A stretch of 64,000 nt of DNA from Sinotaia quadrata (taxonomy: Eukaryota; Mollusca; Gastropoda; Architaenioglossa; Viviparidae): NCBI GenBank assembly GCA_028829895.1, contig CM054182.1, positions 57,680,879-57,744,878 of the forward strand, given 5' to 3'. Made by a program: the position numbers and the translations under genes. The notes beneath the pieces are model-generated. The model searched no databases. It had not been told where the DNA came from and saw nothing but the letters and a program-made list of their open reading frames with translations. Of this stretch, positions 24,228 through 36,980 are shown piece after piece. Positions within the stretch are counted from its first letter, which is position 1; the number at the start of each line of letters is the position of its first letter.

Positions 24228-26302
24228 GTGTCAGATTCAGCAAAAAGCAAAACGAAATAAAAACGTACAATGAATCAATCAATTGTGCAACGGCATCCGG
24301 AAGAATTGGAGCCAAACACCTTACATTCTTACAAGGAGATATGTGGAGATCCCCTAAAACCCTTGCATTGCCATTTTGTTTAACGGCCCTCGATCACATC
24401 TCTTAATTTGCAGTTCGTGATCCGTGGTAGTCACACAAAAAAGTCGTGTCATTACTCAGACCTGTCACGGGGGGTTCCTCCAGGGTGATTGAGCTTTACA
24501 AGTAATTATTGAAATGTTTCGTGACGCAACTATAAAGTTGTTTTCCATTGCTCTTTCTTTCTTCCTTTCCTACAGATTGTACAAAGTCACCCGATATTTA
24601 AATGCCGAGTATTGCGCTTGATGGTTTCCATTTGTATGGGGAGAGGAAAGGTCACTCTAATGTGCGAGGAATGAAGGGTTTTGTTTTCCTTTTGCTTGCT
24701 CTATTGCTGCGTTGTCTCGTAGGATAAAGAGAAGCTGTATCTTTTATAGCGTATCCGTATAGGGAGTCACGCAATTATTCAGACGAAAATCGAGAAGGAC
24801 ATTTAATATTTGTCTTTTATGATGGTTGCATCGTGGTAAGAAAGAACGTCTTTCTTGCGCAATTCATTGCAATTAATTTCTTCAGGTTATGAGTTCGTTT
24901 TGAACTCGTCATGATAAAGACATAGCTCTCTCCTATTCCATGTCTAGCTAATGTCAACTCGTCAAGACAGTGCACTCTCTTATCCCATTTCTAGCCAATG
25001 TTTCTTCGGTACGACAAAGACATTACTGTCTTTTATTCCCTATGTAACATGTGTAGCATCGCGTTGCTAATTGTGCAGGAACTATTATCTTTCTTGAATT
25101 GCATTTGTTACTATTGTCTTTATGATTCTGTAATAGCGTCAGCATATACCTTTATAAGCTATTTACAGTATATACATAACTGAAGAGATGTGTAGTGACG
25201 AACAGTCTATATAGTGGCAACTTTTAATTCTTTATCGGATCAGAGGTAGAAATTTCTTTTCGTTTCAGTTTCTTCAGTGATGTAATTCAAGTGATAATTT
25301 TAAATTCAAGAATATTTCCACGTGGAAGTTCGAAATTAGATATGTGTCGTGATCTCATGGAGTAAGAATAAACCGCTAATCACTTAGCAAAATAATTATT
25401 AAATAAAGCTTTTTTACAGTACTGTGATCTTTTTTTTCACTTTTTTGTCTCTTCCTTTTACTAAGAAATTGAATTTATGTTATATTAAGTTAATTGTGTT
25501 TGTTTTGAGAACAATAACTTTTTCTTATTATTTTCGTTTTGTAACTTTAAATAACTTTAAAAATAAATTTTAAATTAAATGTATTTAATTAAAAATAAAT
25601 AAGTTCAACATATAAAACACAAACGAATAAAGGAATGAAAGTCTAAAATGAAACCAAACAAAATTTAAACAATGAAACGAATATGAAAATAAATGTAAAA
25701 GAAAAAGAAACAAAGTCAAATGAAATAAATTTTAATAAAATAATTATAATTTAAAAATATGCCAAAGCCAGGATGTCGTGCTGTTTTACTACATTTTGTG
25801 CTGTCTGTTAACTGATTTGCGTGCTGAGTTTGGCAGTTCCTTTGGTTTCTATTTTTAGTTTCATTAATATCCCATGTATATTACATTTAATTCAATCTAA
25901 CTGCCACTAATGCGATTTTTTTCTAATTTCTTATGTTATTGTGTATAATGTGCGGTGTAGGCCAGAATATGTCAAGGAAAAAAAATAATGTTCGAATGTA
26001 ATTTATGAGTTTGAAGGAATTCTGCATTTCAATATTTCTTTATATTTATAACTTTATCAGTATGTTTCAGTTCTTGTATTTATTAGGTTTCATGCTTAAT
26101 TAATGCATCACTTTACTTATGAATCATATAGATATAAATACTTCATTGAATGCAATATTCGCGTCTGCTGGTCGCCCATAAACTAATTAAAATCTAGGGT
26201 AGCACAGCAATTTGAGGTCAACACTTCCGGTTGATCAATCAGCCCATCATTAAAATACACAACAGAATTGAACAGTATTCACATTGCAAGATGAATTTTA
26301 CA
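24228..26302. other. anonymous AT-rich DNA
   Basis: No gene is supported. 24540-24575 is a pyrimidine tract ending in TACAG, resembling a splice acceptor, but the following sequence has stops in all frames within about 100 bases. 25430-25760 is extremely AT-rich. Confidence 0.45.
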
Positions 26303-26516
26303 TTATCCATCTATAGAAATATTGTGTGACAGTAAATGTTTGTCTTTAAATGTTGTGGAAGAAAGAAAACCTTTACAGTGTCCGTAAATCTGCCACGTGA
26401 CAGAGTCGAGTGGTTTCTGCTGGAGAATTATTAATAACATAAAATAATATTTTCATCACTTGTAATTAGTTATGGATGATTAAATAATAATAATGATGAT
26501 AACCATTAACTAAGGT
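26303..26516 (-). mobile_element. Rep-1 interspersed repeat, copy C (inverted, partial)
   Basis: On the minus strand it reads GCCACCTTAGTTAATGGTTA, then CCATAACTAATTACAAGTGA, TTAATAATTCTCCAGCAG and one AAAGACAAACATTTACTGTC unit followed by CACACAATATTTC. Similarity to copies A and B stops near 26303. It holds a single copy of the unit that is tandemly repeated in copy B. Confidence 0.78.
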
Positions 26517-27010
26517 GGCGTAGACATCACAATTTAATACGTCATTGAAGTATGTTTCTTCTTTATCAACTATGGACGCTTATTGTTTATATATTGTTTG
26601 CATATTTACTTGCATTTATGTATTAATTTGTCTGCGCCTAGGAGAGTAAAACATTAATACATTACTCTAAAACTTTCTACATACAGATATTGTGTTCTAT
26701 TGTCTTAGCTACGTATATCTGTACTAAATAATAACATCTTTAAGTGACTTAAGTGTGAATATGACAACAGCAAGCCTGTCATGCCAGGAGATGGCATGTA
26801 GAACTCTACAGACTGCAGAGTGTAGAATTTGAACTCAAACACATCGAACTCAATGTGAGACTGTCGGTATATCAATGTTTTACAGTGGTTTCTGTGCTGG
26901 AGAGATTTCCTTCTGAAATATTCTTATGTAAATGTTTACGAAGCTGGATTCCTCCTTGTCCCAATTCTATTTTAAGACTATGCCCTACCATCCCAGGTCT
27001 GTGATAATAT

Positions 27011-27148
27011 TATAAAGCTCCATTCTAGATCATCAGCTATCAAGTTCAGTCAACAATCGACAGTCAGCAACCCTCCCCTGAGAAGACGTGCCCTATACTT
27101 CTACAGCTGTTCTAGAAGCATCAGAGACAACATGCTGCAAGGTGTTTG
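27011..27148 (+). promoter_or_regulatory. weak candidate core promoter and first exon
   Basis: TATAAAG (27011-27017) is followed about 30-37 bases later by initiator-like sequence (TTCAGTC, 27045-27051). Downstream an ATG at 27132 is followed by five codons and then TTTG/GTAAGC, a good donor site at 27149. No downstream exon can be identified, so this may be chance. Confidence 0.18.
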
Positions 27149-28344
27149 GTAAGCGTAAACATACTTGTCATGATATGATCATTTAATAGACTTTCTCATA
27201 CTCTATAACTGAGGCTAGACTATTATTTACTTACTATAGACTTTGAATGTCTAGTTTGTCAACTGTAGAGTTGTCTTGTCTTTAATGTAGCATCTTTAAT
27301 GGAGCAAATGGTTTGAAACTACTTCTTTATAATTAATATGTTGTCAAAACTTAGTTCATCAAACTCTACCGGTTATTTTTCAGGAGTCTATCCCTGTCTA
27401 AGCGTAATCGGACGTGACTAGGGTGCGGCGGGGGTGGGGCACTCCTACATATATTGATCTGTATGGTGTGTATCATGTCACTATTTTTGGCGATATACAA
27501 GCCTAAGTTGTGTAGAGAATGTAGAGTCGCATCCACCTACTCATACACCACAGAAATGAGGGATCATCCGGGATCTCAAATATCCATACTTTTAACATGT
27601 TTAGGGTCTCAAAGATATCAAATTCCAGCGTTGCATTTTAGGGCTTCTATCTTGAACTTTGACCTCTGTTCATTCATACATTTATAGTTAGGACTTCTTT
27701 ATCCAATCGCTCAACTAAAAAAAAATATAGTAACAAAAGATTGAGAGTACAATTGTTTTAGTTGGCATCATACACATTTTAATTTAATACACAGGCATAT
27801 TAGTTCATACATATACTTTAGTACATGTATTAACTTATTGCTGCAATTTAGAGTAAATATATATTTATTTTGATGTTTTGTGAAAGTGCATTTATTTCAT
27901 AAGTGCTATTGAAGAAAAATATCTGTAACTGATGAAAGAGAGTTACATGAAGCAAAGCTTACATGAACTATGCTTTGAATCAAGCAGATATCACACACAC
28001 ACACACACAACTAAAATAAACTATATAAACTTAAATAATATATTTTTGTTATTCCTTAGAGGCTAGGACTGATTCCTAACATGGTGTCCGTTCCGGAGTT
28101 AAGCCATGTCACTTTGCAAAATTTCAGCTAAATAGCATTTTTTCTGCAAGCTTAAATCATATCATCAGTCCATTTTATATATTGGGTAGAGGAAACGTCC
28201 CAGAGGCTGGGATCCCTCTAAATCCGTCCTGAGGTGAACAAGGCATCAATGCAAACTTTCAACTTCCTAGCTCATTCCCTGACTCTGTACACAGGCAGAC
28301 CGAAACAAAAACACATATTGACAAATATATTTTCTGCTTCACTG
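27149..28344. other. anonymous non-coding DNA
   Basis: No gene is supported. A short CA tract lies at 27992-28009. Confidence 0.5.
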
Positions 28345-28401
28345 TCTATCTATTTATCTATCTATCTATCTATCTATCTATTATATCTATCTATCTATCT
28401 A

Positions 28402-28437
<36 letters not shown>

Positions 28438-28440
28438 TTT
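28345..28440. repeat. (TATC)n/(TGTC)n microsatellite
   Basis: About 24 tetranucleotide units with a TTAT break and an internal TGTC block. Confidence 0.95.
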
Positions 28441-30056
28441 ATCAAACTGTCTTAGCAAGATATAAGTGTATTATATACATTATAAATCAAATCAGATGCT
28501 TGAAAGTAATATTAAATCCATTTTAATAGTTATAAATACTTACTGACGTCTCTAATAAGACGGTTTAGTCGACGGAATGATAAATACATTTCTACTTTTT
28601 TTTTATTCACTTGAAAAACCCACCAAGCAAATCGATTTCGATTAGTGAATTCATGTTAGAAACGTCTTTCCTTATAATTTACTTCAACATGCAAAAGGCC
28701 TATTTATTCTTACCGAGACACCAAAATAGAAATGTATATTCATTGTCTTGCAGACACGTCGGGATAATCACGTGAACAAATTCGATTGTTTAATTAGCAT
28801 CAACCATTAAATGCGATTATTTTATTTTGTTTAAAACTAGCAACATTTTCTATGCTAATGAATATTGATAGGTATTGTTTTTCGATAATTAAAAGCTAAA
28901 ATAAAATATATTACCTGTATTGCTTCTGTGTTATATTTGTAAAAATATTTTTTTAAAACCTGAAAATAAAATAAAATTTGATGGATCTAGGGGTACGCAG
29001 TTTCAGAAAGGATTCATGCAGGCAGTGCATTGCCGATCGCAGACTGCTCATAAACAGGAACGTGAACTAGACGACTGTCCCAACTATTAAAAAATACTTA
29101 CATAGTGATTGACAGTTGCCAAAATGGATCTTGTACTATTCCATGATTTCACAAATGGGAGCAATAGTTATATTAAAACCTCTTTTTATAGATAATATAT
29201 GTCAATATAACAATATTTAAAACATTTTTTTAAAGCGAGAACACTATAAAGCAATCACATTTACATATTCCATTTAATTTGTAAGGTTATTATATAATTT
29301 TTAAGATTAAAAGAATGAGTGGGGAAAAGAATTAGAAGAGATGAAGTTTTTAATAGAGAATGTAGTACGCATTCTAGAGCAATTAAATTATCTTCAGGTT
29401 TGACTGTTGTTTCAATAAATATTTGCACTTTTTTTTATTCACTTTATTTGAAAATGTTTGATCACCTCTTAATATTAAATTAGTATCCTGATAACGTTTT
29501 TCTAACATTTAAATTGTTTCCAGTTTTGGGTTCCGATAAACAGGATACTGAAGAGGAAAACTCACATTTCTTTCTGGTCTTAAGCTACAGGGAAATGTTG
29601 GATCGTTGCGTGCAGTGCGGTTGAATAAAGTCTTGATTAAGTTCACTATTTCCAACGTGCAATCTACAGTGATCAAACCCCTTCATGCGTGGAATACTGT
29701 ACTAATATCTTCAAATGGTCAGTCAGTGTCAAGCGTGAATCAATATAGCAATATGCAGGAATGGTAAGATCAGATAATGACAGGAAACTTTTAAATGTGC
29801 ATATTAACGTTTTCTGACCTTCTAACGTTTATAAGTAGTTTTCAGTAGTTTGCAGTAGAGGGAAGAACGGACGTTCGGTTGACGCTTTTTTATTTGTTCT
29901 GGCCATAGATTTCGCATATGGTATGATTCCACTGATGGCACGAGAGGAGAAATAATAATTGTTTTCGGACATTTGTCGTTAATTAATTTATGCAACAACA
30001 ATGTGGCACATTCTTTTTCTTTTCAAGTCGGCAAACCTGATTCAGCATTAACCTCT
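28441..30056. other. anonymous AT-rich DNA
   Basis: No gene, array or element recognised. Confidence 0.5.
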
Positions 30057-30376
30057 CATGACTTTTCCTTGAATTCCTCCTAACACAGTATAGCGTTTAG
30101 TTCATCACTAAATTTGTTTGCCAGAAATCACATCACCATGACTTCCTTGAATTCCTCCTAACACAGTATAGCGTTTAGTTCATCACTAAATTTGTTTGCC
30201 ACAAATCACATCACCATGACTTCCTTGAATTCCTAAGACAGATTAGCGTCTAGTTCATCACTAAATTTGTTTGCCACAAATCACATCACCATGACTTCCT
30301 TGAATTCCTCCTAAGACAGATTAGCGTCTAGTTCATCACTAAATTTGTTTGCGCATTTGCCTCAAATCATATCACC
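30057..30376. repeat. 78-bp minisatellite, 4 copies
   Basis: CATGACTTCCTTGAATTCCT...AGTTCATCACTAAATTTGTTTG recurs four times. The third copy lacks a few bases after GAATTCCT. The last two share GACAGATTAGCGTCTAG where the first two have CACAGTATAGCGTTTAG, indicating a pairwise duplication history. Confidence 0.93.
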
Positions 30377-30510
30377 ATAATCAAAGTGTGGAAGAATAAA
30401 TGATTTCAATATATTATCAAGAAACTTTCTATTTAACCAATATTTATATGATTTTAAGCAATAAAATAAGAAATGTACTTCGGAGAGCATTTTGATGATA
30501 TATCCTTTCT

Positions 30511-30576
30511 TTAATATTACTTTGCTACTGTAGACCTAGGTGTTTAATATCACTTTGCTACACTAGACCTAGGTGC
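30511..30576. repeat. 33-bp tandem duplication
   Basis: TTAATATNACTTTGCTAC followed by TAGACCTAGGTG, twice, 33 bp apart. Confidence 0.85.
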
Positions 30577-32460
30577 CATTAAAAACTTTAAATGGAGAAC
30601 AATAAAGGCACAATGCACTTCTCTGAGCTACCCTAGCTGGCTCCAGTCTCGACTCACACGGATAATTTTATCCTAGCCGATTGCACACGGACCATTTTAT
30701 CTTTGCTCAACCATACCTGTACTGTGCTCTCAATTTGCTAATATAATTTCTTAAGATTTTAATTTTATTGTTTGGTCTTTTTATCTTTTTTCTAGGTTCT
30801 GTTTATCTCGACTCAATAGTCACGTTATAATGTTAGGCAAATCTGGGGCAGAACACGCACCTTTCCAGACAATCGATCCATCTTGTTCAATGGCCTTTTC
30901 AGCGCTTAATAGAAGATAGTGTGTGTATGTATGCGTGCGTGCGTTAGGAGGGAATAGGAGTTAAAGAAAAAGATAGGAGCTAGGGAAAGTATTTGAATTA
31001 CAAACACGCGTACGCATCTCTAATTAAGGATAAATAAACGCACATTAAAAATAATATATTGAGAAATACTTATTCTCATCTTTTGGTATTTGAACTTTGT
31101 CAGTCAGCAATTTATGGCTGGTGTGATTTCCATTTTACCATTTTAAAACTTTGGTTCTAGTGACATCAATTGAATGTGGGCGAGACTACTTATCAGTTTA
31201 AAAGTTGTTTTACTGTGGTCTGTAATTTATTGAATTAATTTTTATGATTCGTGCCTACATTTCTGATAATCTAACTTAATCGATAAAATAGCAAAGATGT
31301 GTTATCAACGTACAATTTCGTTTTCCATTTGGTCTGTGGCGAAGTGCTATTTTTATCAGCGCAAACATCAACTGTCGCCTTTCAACGTGCAGTTCTATTA
31401 CTTTTCACATTGTGGGGGAATCGTTTTTGGCCCCTTTAGTTTTTATTTTTATTTTTTAAAATAAATATTTTGTACATTTTATTTGTAAAGTCATTGTTGG
31501 AACTATGGACTAGTTCACGAGACTGGTAATAAAAATGATTCTAGGATTAGACTGCAACCAACGACACAGTTCCTGACTTCATGCAATGAGCAAAGCATTA
31601 GTATGAAGATGCGTATCTGTGTATGTATCACAGAGTTAGTTTACGTTAACATGTAGAACTGAAGTTTATGTATGAAATCTAATCAGAATGGATTTCAATT
31701 GATATTGCACTTACACCACTAAACACGAGTCTAATTTACTTGATAAAATGAATTGTTAACAATAATCACAATAATGATTATGATAAATGTGAGGATGATG
31801 GTGGTAATGGTAATAAAAATGACGATGTAAATGTTGACGACGGTGAGATGATGATAAGAATATGAAGGATATAAAGGATATAACACTCATGATTCTCTTA
31901 TCAGTATATGTGTGTAATAATTTCCTCGCTAAATATTAACAATAAAGAAACTTTTCATATTAAGTGTTCTACTGTGTGTATTGTCTCCAGCAGATAAGCA
32001 TGTGAGGAACAGGAATTGAAATCCATAGTAAAATCTACTTTACCAAAAATAAACAAGCTACCATTTAGATATAATTTTGAATTGAACTCAGTTCTAGGAC
32101 AAATGCCACTCATATGGTAAGCAAATAATTCTAAACTAGAGGTACATTTAACAGCAGGTAGACGAACATCAGAAACAAATATGTTTATGCAAAAGTTAAC
32201 AGTATGTAATTTGTATTGTTTGGTATTTTAACCTTTTCTCACCTTTGTAAATATGAGAATGTGTAAAACATTTAAACAATTGCAAGCGTTGTAAACGTTT
32301 TACTATAAATATGTGCAAATGATGGAAAACTTTTATTGCAAACGTGTAATGTCGCTCGGATGACTGAAAGATAGTGGTGTTAAAGAATGTTTACCGAGAT
32401 GTAATGATTGGAAACGTGTCAAAATAAAGCACACTCTTGGGGATGATTTGTCATGCAACG
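30577..32460. other. anonymous non-coding DNA
   Basis: No gene is supported. A GAT/GGT-like trinucleotide patch lies at 31785-31860. Confidence 0.5.
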
Positions 32461-32798
32461 ACGATGACATCTGAAAAAACCCTTACTATTGCGTAGGAGT
32501 GGCTCAAGACGATGACATCTGAAAAAACCCTTACTATTGCGTAGGAGTGGCTCAAGACGATGACATCTGAAAAAACCCTTACTATTGCGTAGGAGTGGCT
32601 CAAGACGATAACATCTGAAAAAACCCTTACTATTGCGTAGGAGTGGCTCAAGACGATGACATCTGAAAAAACCCTTACTATTGCATAGGAGTGGCTCAAG
32701 ACGATGACATCTGAAAAAACCCTCGCTATTGCGTAGGAGTGGCTCAAGACGATGACATCTGAAAAAACCCTTACTATTGCGTAGGAGTGGCTCAAGAC
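32461..32798. repeat. 48-bp minisatellite, 7 copies
   Basis: Seven exact 48-bp units from 32461 (ACGATGACATCTGAAAAAAC ... GGAGTGGCTCAAG) with only three or four substitutions overall. The minus strand stays open with a 16-residue repeat (VFSDVIVLSHSYAIVR); no known domain. Confidence 0.96.
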
Positions 32799-32831
32799 GA
32801 TCGGTGAAATGATCCTGAATGTGACCTGAAA

Positions 32832-33150
32832 AAGAAACACGGAAGACTAGAGGAATACATTTGAATGTGGCTTACACTGGAACAGCAAAGACTAGAGGAG
32901 TACATTTGAATGTGGCTTACACTGGAACACTAGAGGAATACACAATAATGTGGCTGAAAATGGAACACGGAAGACTAGAGGAATACATGTGAATGTAGCT
33001 TAAATGGATACGAACGACTAGGAGAAAACATTTGAATGTGGCTTAAAATAAAGTACAGAAAACGGCGAACGCTTTTCAGTGTGATTTATCTTGGAACACG
33101 AAAGATTAGTGGACTTGATTTGAATGTAGTTTCAAATGGAACACGAAAGA
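32832..33150. repeat. older, diverged tandem repeat of about 45-50 bp
   Basis: GGAACACGGAAGACTAGAGG, ACATTTGAATGTGGCTTA and variants recur about six times with irregular spacing, directly after the young 48-bp array. Confidence 0.8.
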
Positions 33151-33944
33151 ATGGGGAAGATGAATAGACGCGTACACAATGAACTCTGAGTGGTGGAGGG
33201 CTGATGGGTTGGGAAATAAACCGTTAAATAAACAAATGTATATTTGATTCTCTTCATAAAGTAACAGGCATTGCAACAGAAAGGTAACAAATAGGAATTG
33301 ATTAAACAGAGAGAGTGCTAGACTAAAAAAATACCATACACCTTTACGCGATTCAAACAAGTCTGGTTAAAGATAAAACAAAAGTAAACAATTTAAAATG
33401 AAACAAGATTGGCTGTAAACCTATTCGCAGGGAGATGATTTAAAATGTGACAGAGCAGGTATGTATTACAGCCTCTCTCAAAGAGCTAAAGTCTTCATTG
33501 TTTAAATCCTGATCTTTGAAACAATCCTTTAAGCATCCCTACACATATGGCTAGACATGTCCATTCTTATATCAACATCACATAACAGCAAAACACAGCA
33601 GTCGCAATAGAGGGAAAAATATCTTACTATTTAAAAGAAACTGAAACAGAGTGAAAATAGAAAGAAACCCTGACCTAGGTGTGAATTTCTTGCCTCTGAA
33701 CAAGGATTTTATTGTTCAGCACGTAAAGCAAAATCCTTCCGGACCACCTGGTTCATCGGTTTCAATAATTCACTAGCGGGTTCTATATCGGAACAGACAC
33801 GCATCGCTTACGGACTCCCTTAGGGACTTCTCTCGAGCCCACGCTTCATTCCCTGCTAATGATGATCTTGTGTATGCCAGGAGTCGAGTTTAGTTCAGCT
33901 CTCTGAGTTTAACACTGTTAGCTTGAAAATATCAACCCGTCGCA
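33151..33944. other. anonymous non-coding DNA
   Basis: No gene or repeat recognised. Confidence 0.5.
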
Positions 33945-33982
<38 letters not shown>

Positions 33983-34018
33983 AATTTTCTATTTCCCTGT
34001 ATCGTTCTTCAAGCATCT

Positions 34019-34058
<40 letters not shown>

Positions 34059-34173
34059 AATTTTCTATTTCCCTGTATCGTTCTTCAAGCATCTCTCTCC
34101 CCCCCTCTCTCTCTCTCTCTCTCTCTCTTTCTTAATTTTCTATTTCCCTGTATCGTTCTTCAAGCATCTCTCT

Positions 34174-34221
<48 letters not shown>

Positions 34222-34287
34222 GATTTTCTATTTTCCTGTATCGTTCTTCAAGCATCTCTCTCTTTCTCTCTCTCTTTCTCTCTCTCT

Positions 34288-34345
<58 letters not shown>

Positions 34346-34440
34346 TGCGCTTCTCTTCCAGCTTCTACCTCTTTATCTTCTTCTCTCTCTTTCTGATATT
34401 CTCTCTGTCTCTCGTTCCCTCACTATTTCTCAAACTTTAT
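33945..34440. repeat. CT-rich higher-order repeat
   Basis: Four units, each a (CT)n tract followed by TTCTTAATTTTCTATTTCCC and TGTATCGTTCTTCAAGCATC, then irregular CT/TTTC repeats to 34440. The spacer is nearly identical among units while the CT tract length varies, including C-runs of up to seven. Confidence 0.93.
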
Positions 34441-34445
34441 TTGTG

Positions 34446-35590
34446 ATTATTATTATTATTCAGCATTTCTTCACAACTTCTGTTGGTGTTGTCGGTGTCG
34501 GGTGTGAAGCAAAGTCTCGGAATCTTACCAAGATTCTGGGATATCCAAGGTTTTACAAAGGATGGGGAGGGGACTTCAATAGAGCACTTCTTTTAGCAGT
34601 AGGGTCATTTTGTGTTGACCAAGCACTTTATTCAGATAGCCTTCCAGTTCAAGTGTTATGTTTCTCAAAGATCTAATCACTACAGGTATGGCTTCTGCTT
34701 TTACATTCTACAGTATGTGGATTTCTTATCTCAAATATTGGTATTTTTCTTTTTTCTCTTTTTTTGCTTTTATTGTTTCTATCATTTGAAACAACAACAA
34801 CGATGATTGCTGGTGTTCTCTGAGGCATATTGAGAACTATAGGAATCACTCGATCAGTCTTTATTTCAAAGTCCCACAGTATTTTGATAGCTTGTATTTG
34901 GATGATTGCTTCAGGTTGGTGCACCCATGTTCTTTCTGCAGGTTTTATGCTATAGTTCTCACATAGATTTCTATGTATCAGTTTTGCCACTTCGTTGTGT
35001 CATTTGGTGTATCCTGTTCCAGCCAGAAAATGACATCCATACTGTATATGCTCTGTTGTTTCATCCATGTTTTTGCAGACTGTATTTGGAGTTAATTGAG
35101 ATTTTCATGATTTTGATTTTGTGTGATTTCGTGTTTAGTGCTTGATCTTGTGCTGCTGTTATTAGTGCTTCTGCTTTCAAACCTGCTTCTTTAACCATCT
35201 GTATGTTGATTGTTTTGTTGATAATTCATCAGCTTCTCGCACATACTGACCGTGGAGAGGTTTTTGTCTCTATATATTTGCTAATGTCTGTTTTGCTGTT
35301 TTCTTCCGTGTTTCTTTGGAGATTGGTATAATCCAGCCATCTTACTGTTTCTATCAGTGACTCATCTTTGGTGTTATTCCATGTGTAATCACTCAGGCCT
35401 ATAACTTCTCCTTCAATGACATCTTTGATTGTCGTAAGTCCTTTCCCTCCATTTTCCCGAGATATACATAGTCTAACTACATGTATTTTTGGATATAGGG
35501 CTTTAGGTATACTGAGTAGTTTTCTTGCTTTTCTGTCTAGTTCATCTATTTCATTTCTTGTCCAATCTATCATAACTCCAGGTAAATCAT
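34446..35590 (-). pseudogene. R4/Dong retrotransposon copy 4 (inverted, decayed)
   Basis: On the minus strand, translated pieces match copy 3 in order: DWTRNEIDELDRKARKLL and [19 protein letters not shown] within 35229-35590, DETTEH near 35060, RNLCENYSIK and ILWDFEIKTDRVIP within 34673-34990. The 3' end runs into about four TAA units (ATTATTATTATTATT, 34446-34461). The first knuckle cysteine is lost through a small deletion near 35080, the RPD endonuclease motif is degraded, and several frameshifts separate the pieces. It is much older than the 4.5-8 kb cluster. Its 5' edge lies in GAT/GGT-rich sequence. Confidence 0.88.
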
Positions 35591-36065
35591 AGTAATGATG
35601 TTGGTGATATCTGCAGTGGTGAATGGTGGAAGAAGTAATTATAGTGCTGGTAGTTTGGGATGTATTAGTGTTGATGGATGTATTGATAGTAGGTATGTTC
35701 ATGGCTGTATTTGGGTGGCATGATATTGATAGCAGGCATGTTCATGGTTGCATTTGGGTGTGGTAATGATTTATTGGGGGTGCCAGTATTAGGTGGTGTT
35801 GGTGGTGTTGTGGGCATAATATTGAATATGGTGATGATATTGATGGTGGTGATGGTCTTGATGAGGGTAATGATGGTGGTGGTAAAATTAACAGCAGTGA
35901 TAAAGGTAATAGAAGGTGGATATATTACTAATACTAGCAGATGTAGTGGTTGTGATATTATTAATGGCGTCTTGTAGAGGTGATAGTTGTGGTATTGGTG
36001 GTGGGGATGGTGTTGGTGGTAACGATAATGTGGTATTAGTGGCGTTGGTAATGTGTTTATTGTAT
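35591..36065. repeat. degenerate (GGT/GAT)n trinucleotide region
   Basis: Nearly 500 bp dominated by GGT, GAT and AGT words with frequent interruptions. It gives a long Val/Met/Gly frame (35711-35977) that is a by-product. It borders the 5' truncation of copy 4. Confidence 0.75.
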
Positions 36066-36634
36066 GTTACTGTTGTTCTCTAGCGAGTCTGTTTTTGTTG
36101 CATTTTGTTAGGAAACATTTACATTTAAGACTAAAGCACTTTTAAATGCAGTATAATATAATGATCACATACATACGACAGACATATTCTTCTAATATCT
36201 GCTTGGAGATCTCTGCTTGCTGCACTTGTAAAGCCAATACTGTCACGATTCCATTGTGTCTGTACTGACATGGCAGGCAAAGCATTAGAATAAATCATGG
36301 TCTCACTCGTTAGCATCACCAGTAGAAATCTCTTCTGAGCCAAACTGGTTTAAGTAGGTTCTATAATTACCAACTTTATTGACGGGAAAATCCAGCAGAA
36401 CATACCATGATCGAAATGTGACTTGGTCGTCTATTTCTGGATATAATGTAATACTTTCTAATTTTGTAAATAAAATGTAAGCTCGGCAATATCGAAGGTA
36501 TTGATTATGTTTTTTTTATTTGTTTAGTGAACTGACTGGTAAGTGCAGGAATGAGCTGTAGTAATTTTATTTTTGTGTATCTACATTTAACTTCGGATTC
36601 GCAGTTCTGTCAGTAAGATATAAAAAAAACCGAA
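36066..36634. other. anonymous non-coding DNA
   Basis: No gene or repeat recognised. Confidence 0.5.
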
Positions 36635-36980
36635 AGTTCAATAGAAATCCTAAACTTCTCTTATAAGTCCTTCAGGAAAGTTCCACATAACTCCTAAACC
36701 TGTTTTATAATCCTACAACGAGCAGCATAACTCTTAGACATGTTTTATAAATCCTTCAAGAAAATGCAGCACAAATTACAATTTGTTTTATAAGTCTTCC
36801 AAGAAAATGCAGCAGATATTTTAAATCTCTTTTACAAATACTGCAACGTGTAGCAGAAATCCTAGACATTTTTTTGTATAAATCCTTCAAGAAAGTGCAC
36901 CAGAAATCCTCAAACTGTTTCATAAATCATACAACGTGCAGCAGTATTCTTAGACCTATTTCATAAATCCTGCTAAAAAC
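36635..36980. repeat. degenerate tandem repeat of about 55-60 bp
   Basis: TTTTATAAATCCTTCAAGAAA, GTGCAGCAGAAATCCTAGAC and variants recur five or six times with many substitutions and indels. Confidence 0.75.

Noticed and set aside
24540..24836. Pyrimidine tract with TACAG and downstream GTAAGA, resembling an exon
   Set aside because: All three frames close within about 100 bases and no partner exon is visible, so only noted.
35711..35977. Val/Met/Gly-rich plus frame
   Set aside because: Translation of degenerate GGT/GAT repeats.
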